A program made the translations under genes and the position numbers. From the NCBI GenBank assembly GCA_016342325.1, contig JAEINR010000018.1:1-64000 (forward strand): a stretch of 64,000 bases of DNA, written 5' to 3'. Positions 28,201 to 37,360 of the stretch are shown piece by piece; positions within the stretch are counted from its first letter, which is position 1, and every line of letters starts with the position of its first letter. The notes under the pieces are model-generated. The model ran no database searches. It was not told where the DNA came from and worked only from the letters and a program-made list of their open reading frames with translations. This DNA is from Desulfobacterium sp. Lineage in GTDB: Bacteria > Desulfobacterota > Desulfobacteria > Desulfobacterales > Desulfobacteraceae.

Positions 28201-29265
28201 ATGTTGTCTTATACAAGTTTGCTTTTTATTTCGATCCTGCTGCTCATTCCCTTTGCCGTTGAAGCCCAGCCCGGCCTTGAAAGGGCCACCTTTGGGGGGG
28301 GGTGTTTCTGGTGCATGGAAAAACCCTTTGAAGAGAGAGACGGCGTGATTTCGGTTATCCCGGGGTATACCGGAGGCCATCGGGAGAACCCCACCTATCC
28401 GGAAGTATCCAGTGGTGAAACCGGCCATCTGGAGGCCGTGGAAATCTCCTTTGATCCGGGCAGAATCAGCTACACCGAACTCCTGGACCTGTTCTGGCGC
28501 CAGGTGGACCCCACCGATCCGGGCGGTCAGTTCGCTGACAGGGGGGAGCAGTACAAGTCAGCGATATTCTATCATTCAAAGGAACAGATGAAGGCGGCAC
28601 ACGCCTCAAAGGAAAAGCTCGACAAATCCGGCATTTTCGACAAACCCGTGGTAACAGAAATCCTTCCGGGAACCGTTTTCTTTCCGGCAGAGGAATACCA
28701 CCAGGACTATTACAAAAAAAATCCGGTGCGTTACAAATTCTACCGGTATGGTTCAGGCAGGGACAGTTTCCTGAAAAAGGTCTGGAGCGATATTAAAGAA
28801 AAACCGCAAAAGAAAGACGCGGGATTTAATTTTAAAAAACCCTCCCCGGATCAGTTAAAGGGTTCCCTTACCCGGCTTCAGTACCACGTCACCCAGGAGA
28901 ACGGTACGGAGCCTGCCTTTGAAAATCCATACTGGGACAACAAGACGGAAGGTATTTACGTGGACATCGTATCTGGTGAACCCCTGTTCAGTTCAACGGA
29001 AAAATACGATTCCAAGACCGGTTGGCCAAGCTTTACCACCCCCCTGGAGCCGGACAATATCGTGGAGGTAAAGGACCGGGGGCTCTTCATGACCCGAACG
29101 GAGATCAAAAGCCGTTCCGCGGACTCCCACCTTGGCCACGTTTTTTCAGACGGACCGCCGCCAACCGGACGTAGGTTCTGCATCAATTCAGCAGCGTTGC
29201 GGTTCATTCCCAAGGCGGAACTGGAGAAGGAGGGATACGGGAAATATCAATTCCTGTTTGAATAA
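28201..29265 (+). CDS. msrAB: Exported MsrA-MsrB methionine sulfoxide reductase fusion
   Basis: A 354-residue two-domain repair enzyme. Residues 1-22 form a signal peptide ('[16 protein letters not shown]'). The MsrA domain has the catalytic '[20 protein letters not shown]', '[15 protein letters not shown]' and '[10 protein letters not shown]'. The MsrB domain has '[14 protein letters not shown]', '[11 protein letters not shown]', '[12 protein letters not shown]' and the catalytic Cys in '[12 protein letters not shown]'. The zinc CxxC pairs of many MsrB proteins are absent. It reduces both S- and R-sulfoxides of methionine in periplasmic proteins; its reductant partner is not encoded nearby. 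TAAAGGAGG precedes the ATG. Together with bfr and the oxidase cluster it fits oxygen defence. Confidence 0.94.
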   Translation: MLSYTSLLFISILLLIPFAVEAQPGLERATFGGGCFWCMEKPFEERDGVISVIPGYTGGHRENPTYPEVSSGETGHLEAVEISFDPGRISYTELLDLFWRQVDPTDPGGQFADRGEQYKSAIFYHSKEQMKAAHASKEKLDKSGIFDKPVVTEILPGTVFFPAEEYHQDYYKKNPVRYKFYRYGSGRDSFLKKVWSDIKEKPQKKDAGFNFKKPSPDQLKGSLTRLQYHVTQENGTEPAFENPYWDNKTEGIYVDIVSGEPLFSSTEKYDSKTGWPSFTTPLEPDNIVEVKDRGLFMTRTEIKSRSADSHLGHVFSDGPPPTGRRFCINSAALRFIPKAELEKEGYGKYQFLFE

Positions 29266-29268
29266 TAT

Positions 29269-29313
29269 ACGGCCCTGCCCCCATCCCCCCGGGCAGTTCC
29301 CAGCCGTTTTTTT
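29269..29313 (+). terminator. Rho-independent terminator of msrAB
   Basis: Outer stem ACGGC...GCCGT and inner CTGCCC...GGGCAG, followed directly by a run of seven or more T. Confidence 0.8.
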
Positions 29314-29333
29314 CTTTTATAATTGGGGTTTAT

Positions 29334-29362
29334 TTGATACAATTAGCATTTTTGCATATAAT
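29334..29362 (+). promoter_or_regulatory. Sigma-70-type promoter of the slyD-like gene
   Basis: TTGATA at 29334-29339, 17 bases, perfect TATAAT at 29357-29362, about 90 bases before the start codon. Confidence 0.8.
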
Positions 29363-29453
29363 TTGGTCCCAGGCGATGGGGGACGGGGTTATACATTTTA
29401 ATTGGATATTCGTGTCAGGATCGGAATATCTATCAGATCAGGGAGATGAAACG

Positions 29454-29984
29454 ATGGCTGAAGCAATCAAGTCTGGAGATACGATAGCGGTTAATTATAC
29501 GGGAAAACTTGATAACGGTGTTGTATTTGACTCCTCCGAAGGCCGGGAGCCCCTAAAGTTCACGGTGGGAACAGGCCAGCTCATCAAGGGCTTTGACCAA
29601 GCCGTTATCGACATGACCGTTGGGGATAAAAAAACCGTGACCATTCCCCCGGAAGAGGGATACGGCCCCCGTAACGAAGATAATGTTGTCGAGCTTCCAA
29701 AAGACACCGTACCGGAAGACATGGAACTTACCGTGGGTATGCAGCTGCACCTGAGCGACCCCAACGGAAACCCTGTACCTGCAGTGGTTGCCGAGATCGG
29801 CGAGGACGTGATCAAGATGGATATCAACCACATGCTGGCTGGCAAAACCCTTATTTTCGATATCGAGATTGTTGAAACCGGACTTGAGCCGGCGGCCCAT
29901 GCATGCGGCTGTGGCACCGGTAGCGAAAGTGACAGCTGTGGCAGCAATTGCGGATGTGAAAGCGGTGATGGGTGTGGCTGTTAG
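29454..29984 (+). CDS. slyD: SlyD-type FKBP peptidyl-prolyl isomerase with Cys-rich tail
   Basis: A 176-residue protein. The FKBP half-domains are 'AVNYTGKLDNGVVFDSSEGR' and 'IKGFDQAVIDMTVGDKKTVT'. An inserted IF chaperone domain lies between ('IPPEEGYGPRNEDNVVELPK' to 'INHMLAGKTLIFDIEIVET'). The last ~28 residues hold seven Cys and one His ('HACGCGTGSESDSCGSNCGC', then 'GDGCGC'), in place of the His-rich nickel tail of E. coli SlyD, so soft-metal binding is likely. It folds proteins and may deliver nickel or other metal to enzymes such as hydrogenase; this role is known for the family, not shown here. ATG 29454 is chosen from the GGGAGATGAAACG site; a longer upstream reading overlaps the promoter. 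Confidence 0.9.
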   Translation: MAEAIKSGDTIAVNYTGKLDNGVVFDSSEGREPLKFTVGTGQLIKGFDQAVIDMTVGDKKTVTIPPEEGYGPRNEDNVVELPKDTVPEDMELTVGMQLHLSDPNGNPVPAVVAEIGEDVIKMDINHMLAGKTLIFDIEIVETGLEPAAHACGCGTGSESDSCGSNCGCESGDGCGC

Positions 29985-30023
29985 ACACCTGAAAACCGGG
30001 CGTCCCAGCAACAAATAACATGC

Positions 30024-30053
30024 CGGTTCAGGATCCCTTGCGATCCTGAACCG
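30024..30053. terminator. Perfect hairpin at the end of the minD-like gene
   Basis: CGGTTCAGGATC (30024-30035), loop of 6, GATCCTGAACCG (30042-30053). It is shared by converging slyD and minD-like transcripts; the minD-like stop codon lies within it. There is no long T run. Confidence 0.65.
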
Positions 30054-31191
30054 ACGCGAGATAGGCTTCAAAATCCAGGGTGATGACCGGGGCCTTGTCC
30101 TGTTCCAGGGGCGGGGGGGCAGACGGGGCAGCCTCACCCTTGCGAACCATGGAATTGGTGACTTCCCTCAGCCCCCGAAGTTCCCGGGAGATGGAGATGA
30201 TTCCGGTAACGAGTTCGGTTAACAGGCCCGTCATGTCCTGCTTTCGAGAAGGATGATCAACCAAAGATTCCGGCACGACCGCAGACTTCGGCGTTGATTC
30301 AGGCGGTGCCGAAGGGGGACTCTGGACCACCTTCCTTTTCTCCTGGGCGTTGAGGCCCGCTGCACGTTTTCTCTTCCGGACAGTCTTAAGATTTCTCTTC
30401 AGGGCCTGGAAGTAAGCCGCCCAAAAACGGTTCACCGCCTCTGGAGCCGGCTCTCCCATGAGCCCCCGGCAAGTATCGGCCAAGGTCCGGATGCAGTCGG
30501 AGGCAGGAGTCGAAGGATAGCTGAGGAGAAATGGCCGCTGCTCTTTGACAGCCCGTGCCACCCGGGGATCGTCGTCAACAGACCCCAGAAAAAGAATATC
30601 CAGCTTTAGATACTTGTCCACAACCTTCTTGAAATGATTGAACACCGTCTGTCCCATGGCCCGGGGGGATACCCGGTTTACCACCACATGGACCTTGCCG
30701 CCAAACCCGTTCATCAACAAAACTTTCAGCAAGGCGTATCCGTCGGTGAGGCTGGTGGGTTCAGGCGTCAGGACAAGCATGACATGGGGAGCCGCCAGGC
30801 ATAAGGAGATCACGTTCTTGGCCACCCCGGCGGAACTGTCAACGATCAGGCAGTCGTAGTCCCCAAGCAGGGAGAAGGAGCGAATCAGGGAAGGGATCTC
30901 TTTTTCGTCCAGGTTGGCCATCTGCTGGATGCCTGAACTTCCCGGAACGATGTCTATTCCCTGGTAGTCCTTGAACAGAATGCTATCCAGACCCAGGCGC
31001 TTTTCCATGACATCTTCCAGGGTCTGCTCGGGATAATAGTTGATCAAGATATTGATATTCGCCAATCCAATGTCGGCATCGAATAAACAGGTCCTGATGC
31101 CGGCCCGGCCCAGGGCCAGGGCCAAGTTGAGACTGATGTTGGTCTTTCCCACGCCGCCTTTACCGCTGGTTACCGCAATGATTGTTGTCAT
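30028..31191 (-). CDS. MinD/FlhG-like ParA-family ATPase
   Basis: A 387-residue P-loop ATPase of the MinD/ParA type. The deviant Walker A is 'SGKGGVGKTNISLNLAL', Walker A' 'CLFDADIGLANINILI' and Walker B 'DYDCLIVDSSAGVAKNVI'. It resembles the FlhG/YlxH branch that positions flagella or secretion machinery. After about residue 260 there is a basic, low-complexity C-terminal extension ('KTVRKRKRAAG', Pro/Ser-rich stretches) and a short end helix that may bind a partner. ATG 31191 is preferred to an earlier in-frame start. The gene follows the large GspE-type ATPase by 65 bases on the same strand, so it probably places that ATPase or its machine in the cell; this is inference. Confidence 0.87.
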   Translation of the reverse strand: MTTIIAVTSGKGGVGKTNISLNLALALGRAGIRTCLFDADIGLANINILINYYPEQTLEDVMEKRLGLDSILFKDYQGIDIVPGSSGIQQMANLDEKEIPSLIRSFSLLGDYDCLIVDSSAGVAKNVISLCLAAPHVMLVLTPEPTSLTDGYALLKVLLMNGFGGKVHVVVNRVSPRAMGQTVFNHFKKVVDKYLKLDILFLGSVDDDPRVARAVKEQRPFLLSYPSTPASDCIRTLADTCRGLMGEPAPEAVNRFWAAYFQALKRNLKTVRKRKRAAGLNAQEKRKVVQSPPSAPPESTPKSAVVPESLVDHPSRKQDMTGLLTELVTGIISISRELRGLREVTNSMVRKGEAAPSAPPPLEQDKAPVITLDFEAYLASVQDRKGS

Positions 31192-31255
31192 GGCTTTTGC
31201 CTCATCCCTTCCAAAGGTTAACGCCTGGGCAGGGCAACGGTTCGCCTCCGCCGGA

Positions 31256-33859
31256 TTAAGGTTGGGGAACGGACAAGATGGCCACCTTGCCGTCCTCCCC
31301 TTTCTGGAGCCTGAAGCAGACCCGGCTGCAGCTGTATTTCCTGCAGATTTCGGCATAATTGTTTTGGATGAAGCGCCTGAAGAGTTTTTGGTCCTCCCGG
31401 TCACCCTGGGAAATATGGTTGAGTTTCAAATATCGGATATACATCATGTCGATCACTTTCGTCTCAGAGGGGGGATCATGGATGACAAACTCGGAATCGG
31501 CATCAAAGGGAATCTCCTCCCCTTCCCTGCACCTGGCCTGGAACTCCTTGATGGCCTCGTGGGGAGAGACCCGAATGATCTCCGACAGGGTCGTCTGATC
31601 CAGCTTGGATATCCCATCATCAATCATGGTTTTCATTCCTTTTTCCATGGCTATCTTTTTGATGCTCTTTAGGCCGCCCCCGCCCTTAATCGTCTGGGCA
31701 ATCTCCTGATCGAGCACGAGCAGCTCAGATAAGAGGGTGCGCCCCCTGAACCCGGAATAATCACAGTCAGGGCACCCCTTGGCCTTGAAAAATGCCAGGT
31801 CCGCCGGAAAGGTGGAAAAAAGCATGCTCCACTCCTTCTCATCCGGGATATACTGGTTTTTGCACCCCTCGCAGAGACGCCGGATGAGCCGCTGGGCCAC
31901 GACACAGAGCAAGGCGTTTGCGACCTGATTCCCTTCGATGTTAAGGTCCAGCAGCCTGGGAATCGCTCCCACGGCATCGTTGGTATGGAGGGTGCTGAGC
32001 AGGAGATGGCCTGTCTGGGCGGCATCAAAACCGATGGCTGCGGTTTCCTCGTCCCGCATCTCCCCAACCAGAATCACATCGGGATCAAACCGCAAAAAAG
32101 ACCTCAGCAGGGAGGCGAAGGAGACCCCTATGCCGGCGTTCACCTGGCACTGCATCACGCCACTGATACTGTACTCGATGGGATCCTCGGCCGTGATGAT
32201 CTTGATCCCGGGATGGTGGATCTGCTGGAGGGCACCATAAAGGGTGGAGGACTTTCCGCTGCCAGTGGGACCGCACACAAGGATGATGCCGGAGCTGCTT
32301 TTCAACAGCTTTCTAAATCGGCTCAACAGATGTACACCATGGCCCAGGTTGTCGAGCCCCACATTGGCTTTCCGGGAATCCAGAATCCGAATGGTCACAT
32401 TCTCGCCGACGATGGCCGGACAGACCGCTACCCTGAAATCCAGGTCCACCTTCTGGTTCAACTTTGAATCGTGGTAATTGATGCGAAACACTCCGTCCTG
32501 GGGCTTCCGACGTTCGGAGATATCGAGTTTGGAAAGAATCTTTATCCGGGAGATGATGGAGTTGAGGTTGGCCTGAAGAATGATGTTCAGCCACTTCAGG
32601 TTCAGCACCTGGAGAATCCCGTCGATGCGGTACCGAATCTTGGCCATGCTCTTGTCCTGTTCGATATGGATATCACTGGCGTTGTTGACGATACCGTACT
32701 TGATGATATAATTGACGACTTCCTCCACATCCATGTTGGCATATCCGTAATGATCCGTCGGCGTCTTCTCCATTTCACTAACGTCGGAGAGGTTGAGGGT
32801 GATGCCTTCAAGCTTATCCGTAACTTGGGAAGATTTCTTCTTTTTTTCCTCCTCCACGGAAAGACTGCTTTTTCCGTAAAGAAGGGAAAACAGCGTTTCG
32901 AACTTTTTGTCCGTAATGAGAACAAAAACCGGTGAATATTGCCCATAGAGCAGGTTCAACTCGTTGATGATGCTCATTTCACTGGGGTTGCTGATGGCGA
33001 TAACCAGCTTCTCATCCTTCAGGATAAGGGGAAGGATGCGGTTCCTATGGGCATACCGCTGGCTGATGAGACCCACCAGCTTTGCCTTGTTTCCGTCCTT
33101 GAAAACAAAGTCCTTGAGCTTACGAAACGCGATATGATGCAGCCGGGAAAGAGCGCTGTAGAGCTGTTCTTCGGAGATAAGATGTTTGTCTACTAAAATC
33201 TCGCCCAGCTTCCGGTTGCCATGCTTCTGGAACTTGAGGGCGATGTTGAGTTCATCGGATGTGATCAGCTTTCGCTTAACCAGATACATCCCCAGCTTCA
33301 GGGTCTTGTTGTGCTGTTTAAGTATAAGGTTCAAATCCGCCGGAGAGATCAGCTTCAAGTCGCAGAGGATCTCACCCAGGGATCGAATGGAGCCTTTGAT
33401 CGCCAGCACCCGGGTCAGCTCCGTTTCGTCGATCATGTTGAGCTTGACGGCCAGGTCGCCCAGGCGAATCCCGCTCATCTGCTGCTCTTTCAAGGCTGCA
33501 AGGGCCTTTCCCTTGACCACGCCCTTGCGGACAATCAATTCGTCAACGGATTCGTCGTTTCGCTTCAGGGAGAGGATCTTCTTCATTTGATCCGGGGTGA
33601 GCACCTCCCTCTCCAGGGCGATCTTCCCCAGGTCTTTCCGAAGATACGGATGCTCCAGAAGCGTTTGAAGCTGATCCCTGTTGATGAGCGTCTCCTTGAC
33701 CAGGAGTTCCCCCAGGGCCAGATCCTTTTCCAGACGCTCCTTTTTCTGGATCTTAACGGCCCGGTTGATGTCCGCCTGCCTGACATACCCTTTCTCCACA
33801 AGAATTTCGCCAATTTTACTATCTTCACGAACCGGACGTTGAAGCATACCAACCCCCAT
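31256..33859 (-). CDS. GspE/PilB-family ATPase with eight MshEN-like motifs
   Basis: An 867-residue assembly ATPase. Residues 15-239 contain eight tandem motifs of the form LGxxLVxxxLIxxxxLxxALxxQ, starting near residues 15, 48, 76, 104, 132, 160, 188 and 217. This MshEN-type motif binds c-di-GMP in pairs. After a GspE_N-like region (about 240-330) comes the motor: Walker A 'CGPTGSGKSSTLYGAL', the Asp box 'TAEDPIEYS', Walker B 'DPDVILVGEMRDEETA', the His box 'LLSTLHTNDAVGAIPRLLDL' and a four-Cys zinc site ('LCEGCKNQ', 'KGCPDCDYSG'). A C-terminal ~130-residue extension is unlike standard PilB. ATG 33847 (MLQRP) has the better upstream GGGGG and is an equally likely start. The machine it powers is not adjacent. 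Confidence 0.87.
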   Translation of the reverse strand: MGVGMLQRPVREDSKIGEILVEKGYVRQADINRAVKIQKKERLEKDLALGELLVKETLINRDQLQTLLEHPYLRKDLGKIALEREVLTPDQMKKILSLKRNDESVDELIVRKGVVKGKALAALKEQQMSGIRLGDLAVKLNMIDETELTRVLAIKGSIRSLGEILCDLKLISPADLNLILKQHNKTLKLGMYLVKRKLITSDELNIALKFQKHGNRKLGEILVDKHLISEEQLYSALSRLHHIAFRKLKDFVFKDGNKAKLVGLISQRYAHRNRILPLILKDEKLVIAISNPSEMSIINELNLLYGQYSPVFVLITDKKFETLFSLLYGKSSLSVEEEKKKKSSQVTDKLEGITLNLSDVSEMEKTPTDHYGYANMDVEEVVNYIIKYGIVNNASDIHIEQDKSMAKIRYRIDGILQVLNLKWLNIILQANLNSIISRIKILSKLDISERRKPQDGVFRINYHDSKLNQKVDLDFRVAVCPAIVGENVTIRILDSRKANVGLDNLGHGVHLLSRFRKLLKSSSGIILVCGPTGSGKSSTLYGALQQIHHPGIKIITAEDPIEYSISGVMQCQVNAGIGVSFASLLRSFLRFDPDVILVGEMRDEETAAIGFDAAQTGHLLLSTLHTNDAVGAIPRLLDLNIEGNQVANALLCVVAQRLIRRLCEGCKNQYIPDEKEWSMLFSTFPADLAFFKAKGCPDCDYSGFRGRTLLSELLVLDQEIAQTIKGGGGLKSIKKIAMEKGMKTMIDDGISKLDQTTLSEIIRVSPHEAIKEFQARCREGEEIPFDADSEFVIHDPPSETKVIDMMYIRYLKLNHISQGDREDQKLFRRFIQNNYAEICRKYSCSRVCFRLQKGEDGKVAILSVPQP

Positions 33860-34120
33860 GAAGGCTTTCGTTACGCGCCCATTTTCGCCGATCCCCCCAT
33901 TGGAAGGACGCCTGAAAAAGGCGGGATGTGATGTTTATTGACAGGAAGCAGACTGGATGAATCCGCCCGTGTTACCGCCCGAATATAGGGGAAACGACCG
34001 GTTCGGTGGGGTCACCCAATGCCTGGAATATGGGCACCGGCATTCAAGATTAAGGCTGACATCCGCTTCTTGGGATATTAATGTCTTGGCCGCCTCCGTG
34101 TCAAGAAGATTCCAAACCGG

Positions 34121-35677
34121 TCAGGCCGTCGGCCCGGCTTTCCGTCCATAGGGGATATTCAGTTTTTTCATCCGGTTCCTCAGGGTGCTGGGGTTGATTC
34201 CCAAAAGGGCGGCAGCCCCTTTTTTTCCCTGCACTTTTCCGCCGGTCATCCCAAGCACCGCCTTGATATGGTCTTTCATGGCTTCATCCAGAAGAAGTGG
34301 CCCGGGCAGGGGCCGGCAGGTTTCCGGTATGGGCGTTTCCGACAACCTGGCAGGCATCTGCTCAAAACTGAGATGCGCTCCCAAGGTTGCGGTCATGTTT
34401 TGAATCATGGACCGTTCCACCATATTTTCCAGCTCCCTGACATTGCCGGGCCAGTCATGGGACTGGAGTCTCTCCAGGGCACCCGGAGCCGGTACCGGCC
34501 GTTCCTTGAAGTTCATCTCCCTGGCTTTTTTCTCCATAAAGTGAAAGGTGAGGGCCGGAATGTCCGATCGCCGGTGACGCAGGGGAGGGATGGTGATGGG
34601 AAACACATTGAGTCGGAACCAAAGGTCTTCCCGGAACTTACCCTGGTTGATCATCTCTTCAAGATTCCGGTGGGTGGCCGCGATAATCCGTATGTCCACC
34701 TGGATCGGGGCGGTCCCCCCCACCCTTTCCACCTCCCTGTTCTGAAGGACCCGGAGAAGGCGCACCTGGGCCTGGAGCGGCAGTTCCCCGATCTCATCAA
34801 GAAAGATGGTTCCCTTGTCCGCCCGTTCAAATCGTCCCCTTTTCCGTCCAAGGGCGCCGGTGAAGGCCCCCTTTTCGTGGCCAAACAGTTCGCTGTCCAG
34901 AAGACTTTCCGGAATAGCGCCGCAGTTGACCTTGATAAAGGGCCCGTTGGCCCGGGGGGAGGAATAGTGAATGGCATTGGCGATCACCTCCTTGCCCACA
35001 CCGGTCTCTCCCAGAAGCAGCACAACACTGGCCAGGGGGGCCACCTGCCTCACCATTTCCATCACATTCTTCAATCCAAAATTAGCACCGATGATCTCAT
35101 CTCCTGATATATGGTGCAGCTGCCGGTTCAGATACCGGTTGTCGTCGGCAAGCAACTCTTGAAGCCTGAGCACTTCCTGGTGCTTTAAGGTATTGGCCAG
35201 GGCCACGGCAAAGGGATCATGGAGCAGGCTGAAAAGCCTGGCATGTTCCGGGGCATACCGGTCAAAGCCTTTGGCAACGAGTGCGACCACCCCGAGCACC
35301 TCATCATCGATCACAAGACGGAGTACCAGTAAGGAAAGGGGATGTTGGCCCAGGGATTCCCAGATGTAGCGGCCGACAACATGTTCTTCCGGATGGTTGA
35401 TGATCTCAACCGGCTCTCCCTTTTCCGCTTCCACAAACTCCCGGGCCCGGATGGAAAGGAGAATGGAAGCTTCGATTGTTTTAAAGCCCGGCAATTTTGT
35501 CATGGCGATGTTCACAAGGCATTGGGCTTCAGCATCGTAAATCTCCATGTTCAAGCTATCGGATGGCATGAACCCTTTCAGATACGCTAAAGATCTATTC
35601 AGAACCGTATTGATATTGAGGCTTCCGCAAATTTCCATGGTGGCCTGGTGGAAAAAATCCATGTCATTAATTTTCAT
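34121..35677 (-). CDS. Sigma-54-dependent activator with GAF domain
   Basis: A 518-residue bacterial enhancer-binding protein. A GAF-like sensor region (about 10-170) precedes a central AAA+ domain with Walker A '[18 protein letters not shown]', the sigma-54 contact loop '[15 protein letters not shown]', Walker B '[14 protein letters not shown]' and an arginine-finger region. A Fis-type helix-turn-helix ends it ('[20 protein letters not shown]'). It is divergent from the small protein/RND efflux operon, whose promoter at 35816-35831 is of the -24/-12 type, so it is the obvious activator. A perfect 8-bp inverted repeat (35707-35714 with 35747-35754) in the gap is the likely upstream site. The effector sensed by the GAF domain, perhaps a toxic or aromatic compound, is unknown. 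GAGGGGGAG precedes the ATG. Confidence 0.93.
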   Translation of the reverse strand: MKINDMDFFHQATMEICGSLNINTVLNRSLAYLKGFMPSDSLNMEIYDAEAQCLVNIAMTKLPGFKTIEASILLSIRAREFVEAEKGEPVEIINHPEEHVVGRYIWESLGQHPLSLLVLRLVIDDEVLGVVALVAKGFDRYAPEHARLFSLLHDPFAVALANTLKHQEVLRLQELLADDNRYLNRQLHHISGDEIIGANFGLKNVMEMVRQVAPLASVVLLLGETGVGKEVIANAIHYSSPRANGPFIKVNCGAIPESLLDSELFGHEKGAFTGALGRKRGRFERADKGTIFLDEIGELPLQAQVRLLRVLQNREVERVGGTAPIQVDIRIIAATHRNLEEMINQGKFREDLWFRLNVFPITIPPLRHRRSDIPALTFHFMEKKAREMNFKERPVPAPGALERLQSHDWPGNVRELENMVERSMIQNMTATLGAHLSFEQMPARLSETPIPETCRPLPGPLLLDEAMKDHIKAVLGMTGGKVQGKKGAAALLGINPSTLRNRMKKLNIPYGRKAGPTA

Positions 35678-35706
35678 AAAACACTCCCCCTCTTAAATTC
35701 CATATT

Positions 35707-35754
35707 TGACAGTTATACCTATTTTCTACCGAATACGGAACCCAAAAACTGTCA
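35707..35754. promoter_or_regulatory. Probable activator-binding inverted repeats
   Basis: TGACAGTT (35707-35714) and AACTGTCA (35747-35754) are exact inverses. Within the span sits the near-palindrome CCGAATACGG, with a further ATTCGG nearby. They are 60-110 bases upstream of the -24/-12 promoter, a usual enhancer distance. Confidence 0.6.
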
Positions 35755-35815
35755 CATTCGGCATACTTACCCCCCTCACAGACATAACCACCTGTATTTT
35801 ATCAACAATTAAACC

Positions 35816-35831
35816 TGGCACAGTTATAGCA
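35816..35831 (+). promoter_or_regulatory. Sigma-54 (-24/-12) promoter of the efflux operon
   Basis: TGGCACAGTTATAGCA: GG at 35817-35818 and GC at 35829-35830, spaced as in the consensus, about 44 bases before the first start codon. A divergent sigma-54 activator supports it. Confidence 0.85.
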
Positions 35832-35874
35832 ATGTAATCAGCCAGTATGTCAACAACTGGCTGGAGAGAATTAA

Positions 35875-36213
35875 ATGGAAAAAAGAACAAAGGGGTGGAT
35901 AGAGATTATCAGCGTCAGGCTTTTCAGTCCCGGCCACGGGGGGGTGATCCGTGACATTTTCTGGCAGGTAAACGCCGGAGGATATCCGGACCCGGATAAC
36001 GGGATGGATGCCGAGTTGTATTCGAACCACCAGGTTGAAACAGACTGGTCCATCCATCTTTACAGGGACGGGCTGGATGGCCCGCCGTCCAAAACCTGTC
36101 TTGGCTTGAACATTGCCGATGCCTTTTGCTCCCTGGGGCTCGTAAACCACTCCGTATGGACAATGGATTTAATGAAAAAGGAAACCAACCATGAAGAAAA
36201 ACAGCGTATTTAA
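35875..36213 (+). CDS. Small conserved-looking protein opening the RND operon
   Basis: A 112-residue cytoplasmic protein, no function known. It starts 'EKRTKGWIEIISVRLFSPG' and ends with a conspicuous motif region 'LGLNIADAFCSLGLVNHSVW'. Between these are 'ELYSNHQVETDWSIHLYRD', a ferredoxin-like alternation of strands and helices. From memory, short proteins with a 'E-x-D-W-S-I-H-L...G-L-V-N-H-S-V-W' pattern recur next to transporter and regulatory genes in delta-proteobacteria, possibly as monooxygenase-fold sensors. GGAGAG is at the proper distance before the ATG. It overlaps the periplasmic adaptor start by 23 bases, so it is translationally coupled to the efflux pump and comes under the sigma-54 promoter. 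Confidence 0.75.
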   Translation: MEKRTKGWIEIISVRLFSPGHGGVIRDIFWQVNAGGYPDPDNGMDAELYSNHQVETDWSIHLYRDGLDGPPSKTCLGLNIADAFCSLGLVNHSVWTMDLMKKETNHEEKQRI

Positions 36214-37342
36214 AAAAGAGTTCGGGCTTCTGGCCCTTTTGATGGCTTTGACGATACCTGGCATCGTCGGCTGTAAAGATGCAGGGGCTGACGCCAGGCT
36301 CCAGCCGGAAAAGGTGCGGCCGGTAAAAGCAAACCGTCTTACCGCCCCCATGGCCACCTCGATTCGAAGTTTTCCCGGCAGTGCCCAGGCCACCCGGGAA
36401 GTAAATCTGGCCTTCAGGGTCTCAGGTCCCCTTGTTGCGCTTAAGGGGAATACCGGAGACAAAGTGACCCAAGGGGATATCATTGCCCGCATCGACCCAA
36501 GGGATTTCAAGGTTCAGGTCAAGGCACTTGGGGCAAAGCTTGTTGCATCCCGGGCAAAACGCACTGAATCAAAGCTTCAGTATGAACGGTATATCCACCT
36601 GATTAAGGAGAATGCCGCTGCCAAAGCTACCTATGACCAGGTCAAGGCGGCCTATGAAATGGCCCAGGCCCAAGTGGATGTGGACCTGAAAAACCTGGAG
36701 GCTGCCCGCAACGCCCTCAAGGATACGGTCCTGATCGCCCCGTTTACCGGATACATTCATAACAAACGGGTTGAAAATTATGAAACCGTGTCCCAGGGCC
36801 AGCCGATATTTTCGGTTGTGGATCTCTCAACCATGGAGGTGGAGATCGGGATTCCCGAAAATTTGGTCGGAAAGGTGGACACGTTCACCCATTACCAATG
36901 CACCTTTGAATCCATGCCGCAAATAAACTTTAACGCAACCCTGAAAGAGGTGGGAAAAAAACCAAACCCCTCAAACCACACCTATCCCCTCACCCTGATT
37001 CTGAACCCGGAAGAGAGTTCATCTGTCCGGCCGGGCATGTCGGCCGAGGTGACCGTCTCCATTGCAGGGCAAAGCAAGACGGCCTGGTTTTCCGTTCCCG
37101 CCCAATCCATTGTGAATGACGGCCAGCGGAAAACCTTTGTCTGGATGGTGGACGAAAATACAGGAAAGGTCTCCAAGCGATCTGTTGAAACAGGTGGGTT
37201 TACCCATACGGGCATTGAGGTAAAAGGCGACATCCATGCCGGGAATTGGGTGGTGACTGCCGGAGCAAGCTTCCTGAAAGAAGGACAGACAACACGGATT
37301 TTAGAACAGGCGTCCAAGACAAATGTCGGCAAAATTTTATAA
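36191..37342 (+). CDS. RND efflux periplasmic adaptor (membrane fusion protein)
   Basis: A 383-residue lipoprotein. The signal ends at a lipobox 'IPGIVGC', so Cys27 or so is lipidated and held in the inner membrane. Adaptor features follow: a lipoyl half-motif 'PLVALKGNTGDKVTQGDII', a coiled alpha-hairpin (about 105-175, 'AAYEMAQAQVDVDLKNLEAA') and the second lipoyl half 'DTVLIAPFTGYIHNKRVENY'. A beta-barrel and membrane-proximal domain end it. It joins the inner-membrane pump to the TolC channel. It overlaps the small upstream gene and precedes the permease by 18 bases. Substrates cannot be read. Confidence 0.92.
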   Translation: MKKNSVFKKEFGLLALLMALTIPGIVGCKDAGADARLQPEKVRPVKANRLTAPMATSIRSFPGSAQATREVNLAFRVSGPLVALKGNTGDKVTQGDIIARIDPRDFKVQVKALGAKLVASRAKRTESKLQYERYIHLIKENAAAKATYDQVKAAYEMAQAQVDVDLKNLEAARNALKDTVLIAPFTGYIHNKRVENYETVSQGQPIFSVVDLSTMEVEIGIPENLVGKVDTFTHYQCTFESMPQINFNATLKEVGKKPNPSNHTYPLTLILNPEESSSVRPGMSAEVTVSIAGQSKTAWFSVPAQSIVNDGQRKTFVWMVDENTGKVSKRSVETGGFTHTGIEVKGDIHAGNWVVTAGASFLKEGQTTRILEQASKTNVGKIL

Positions 37343-37360
37343 GTTAAAGGGTTTTTATAA

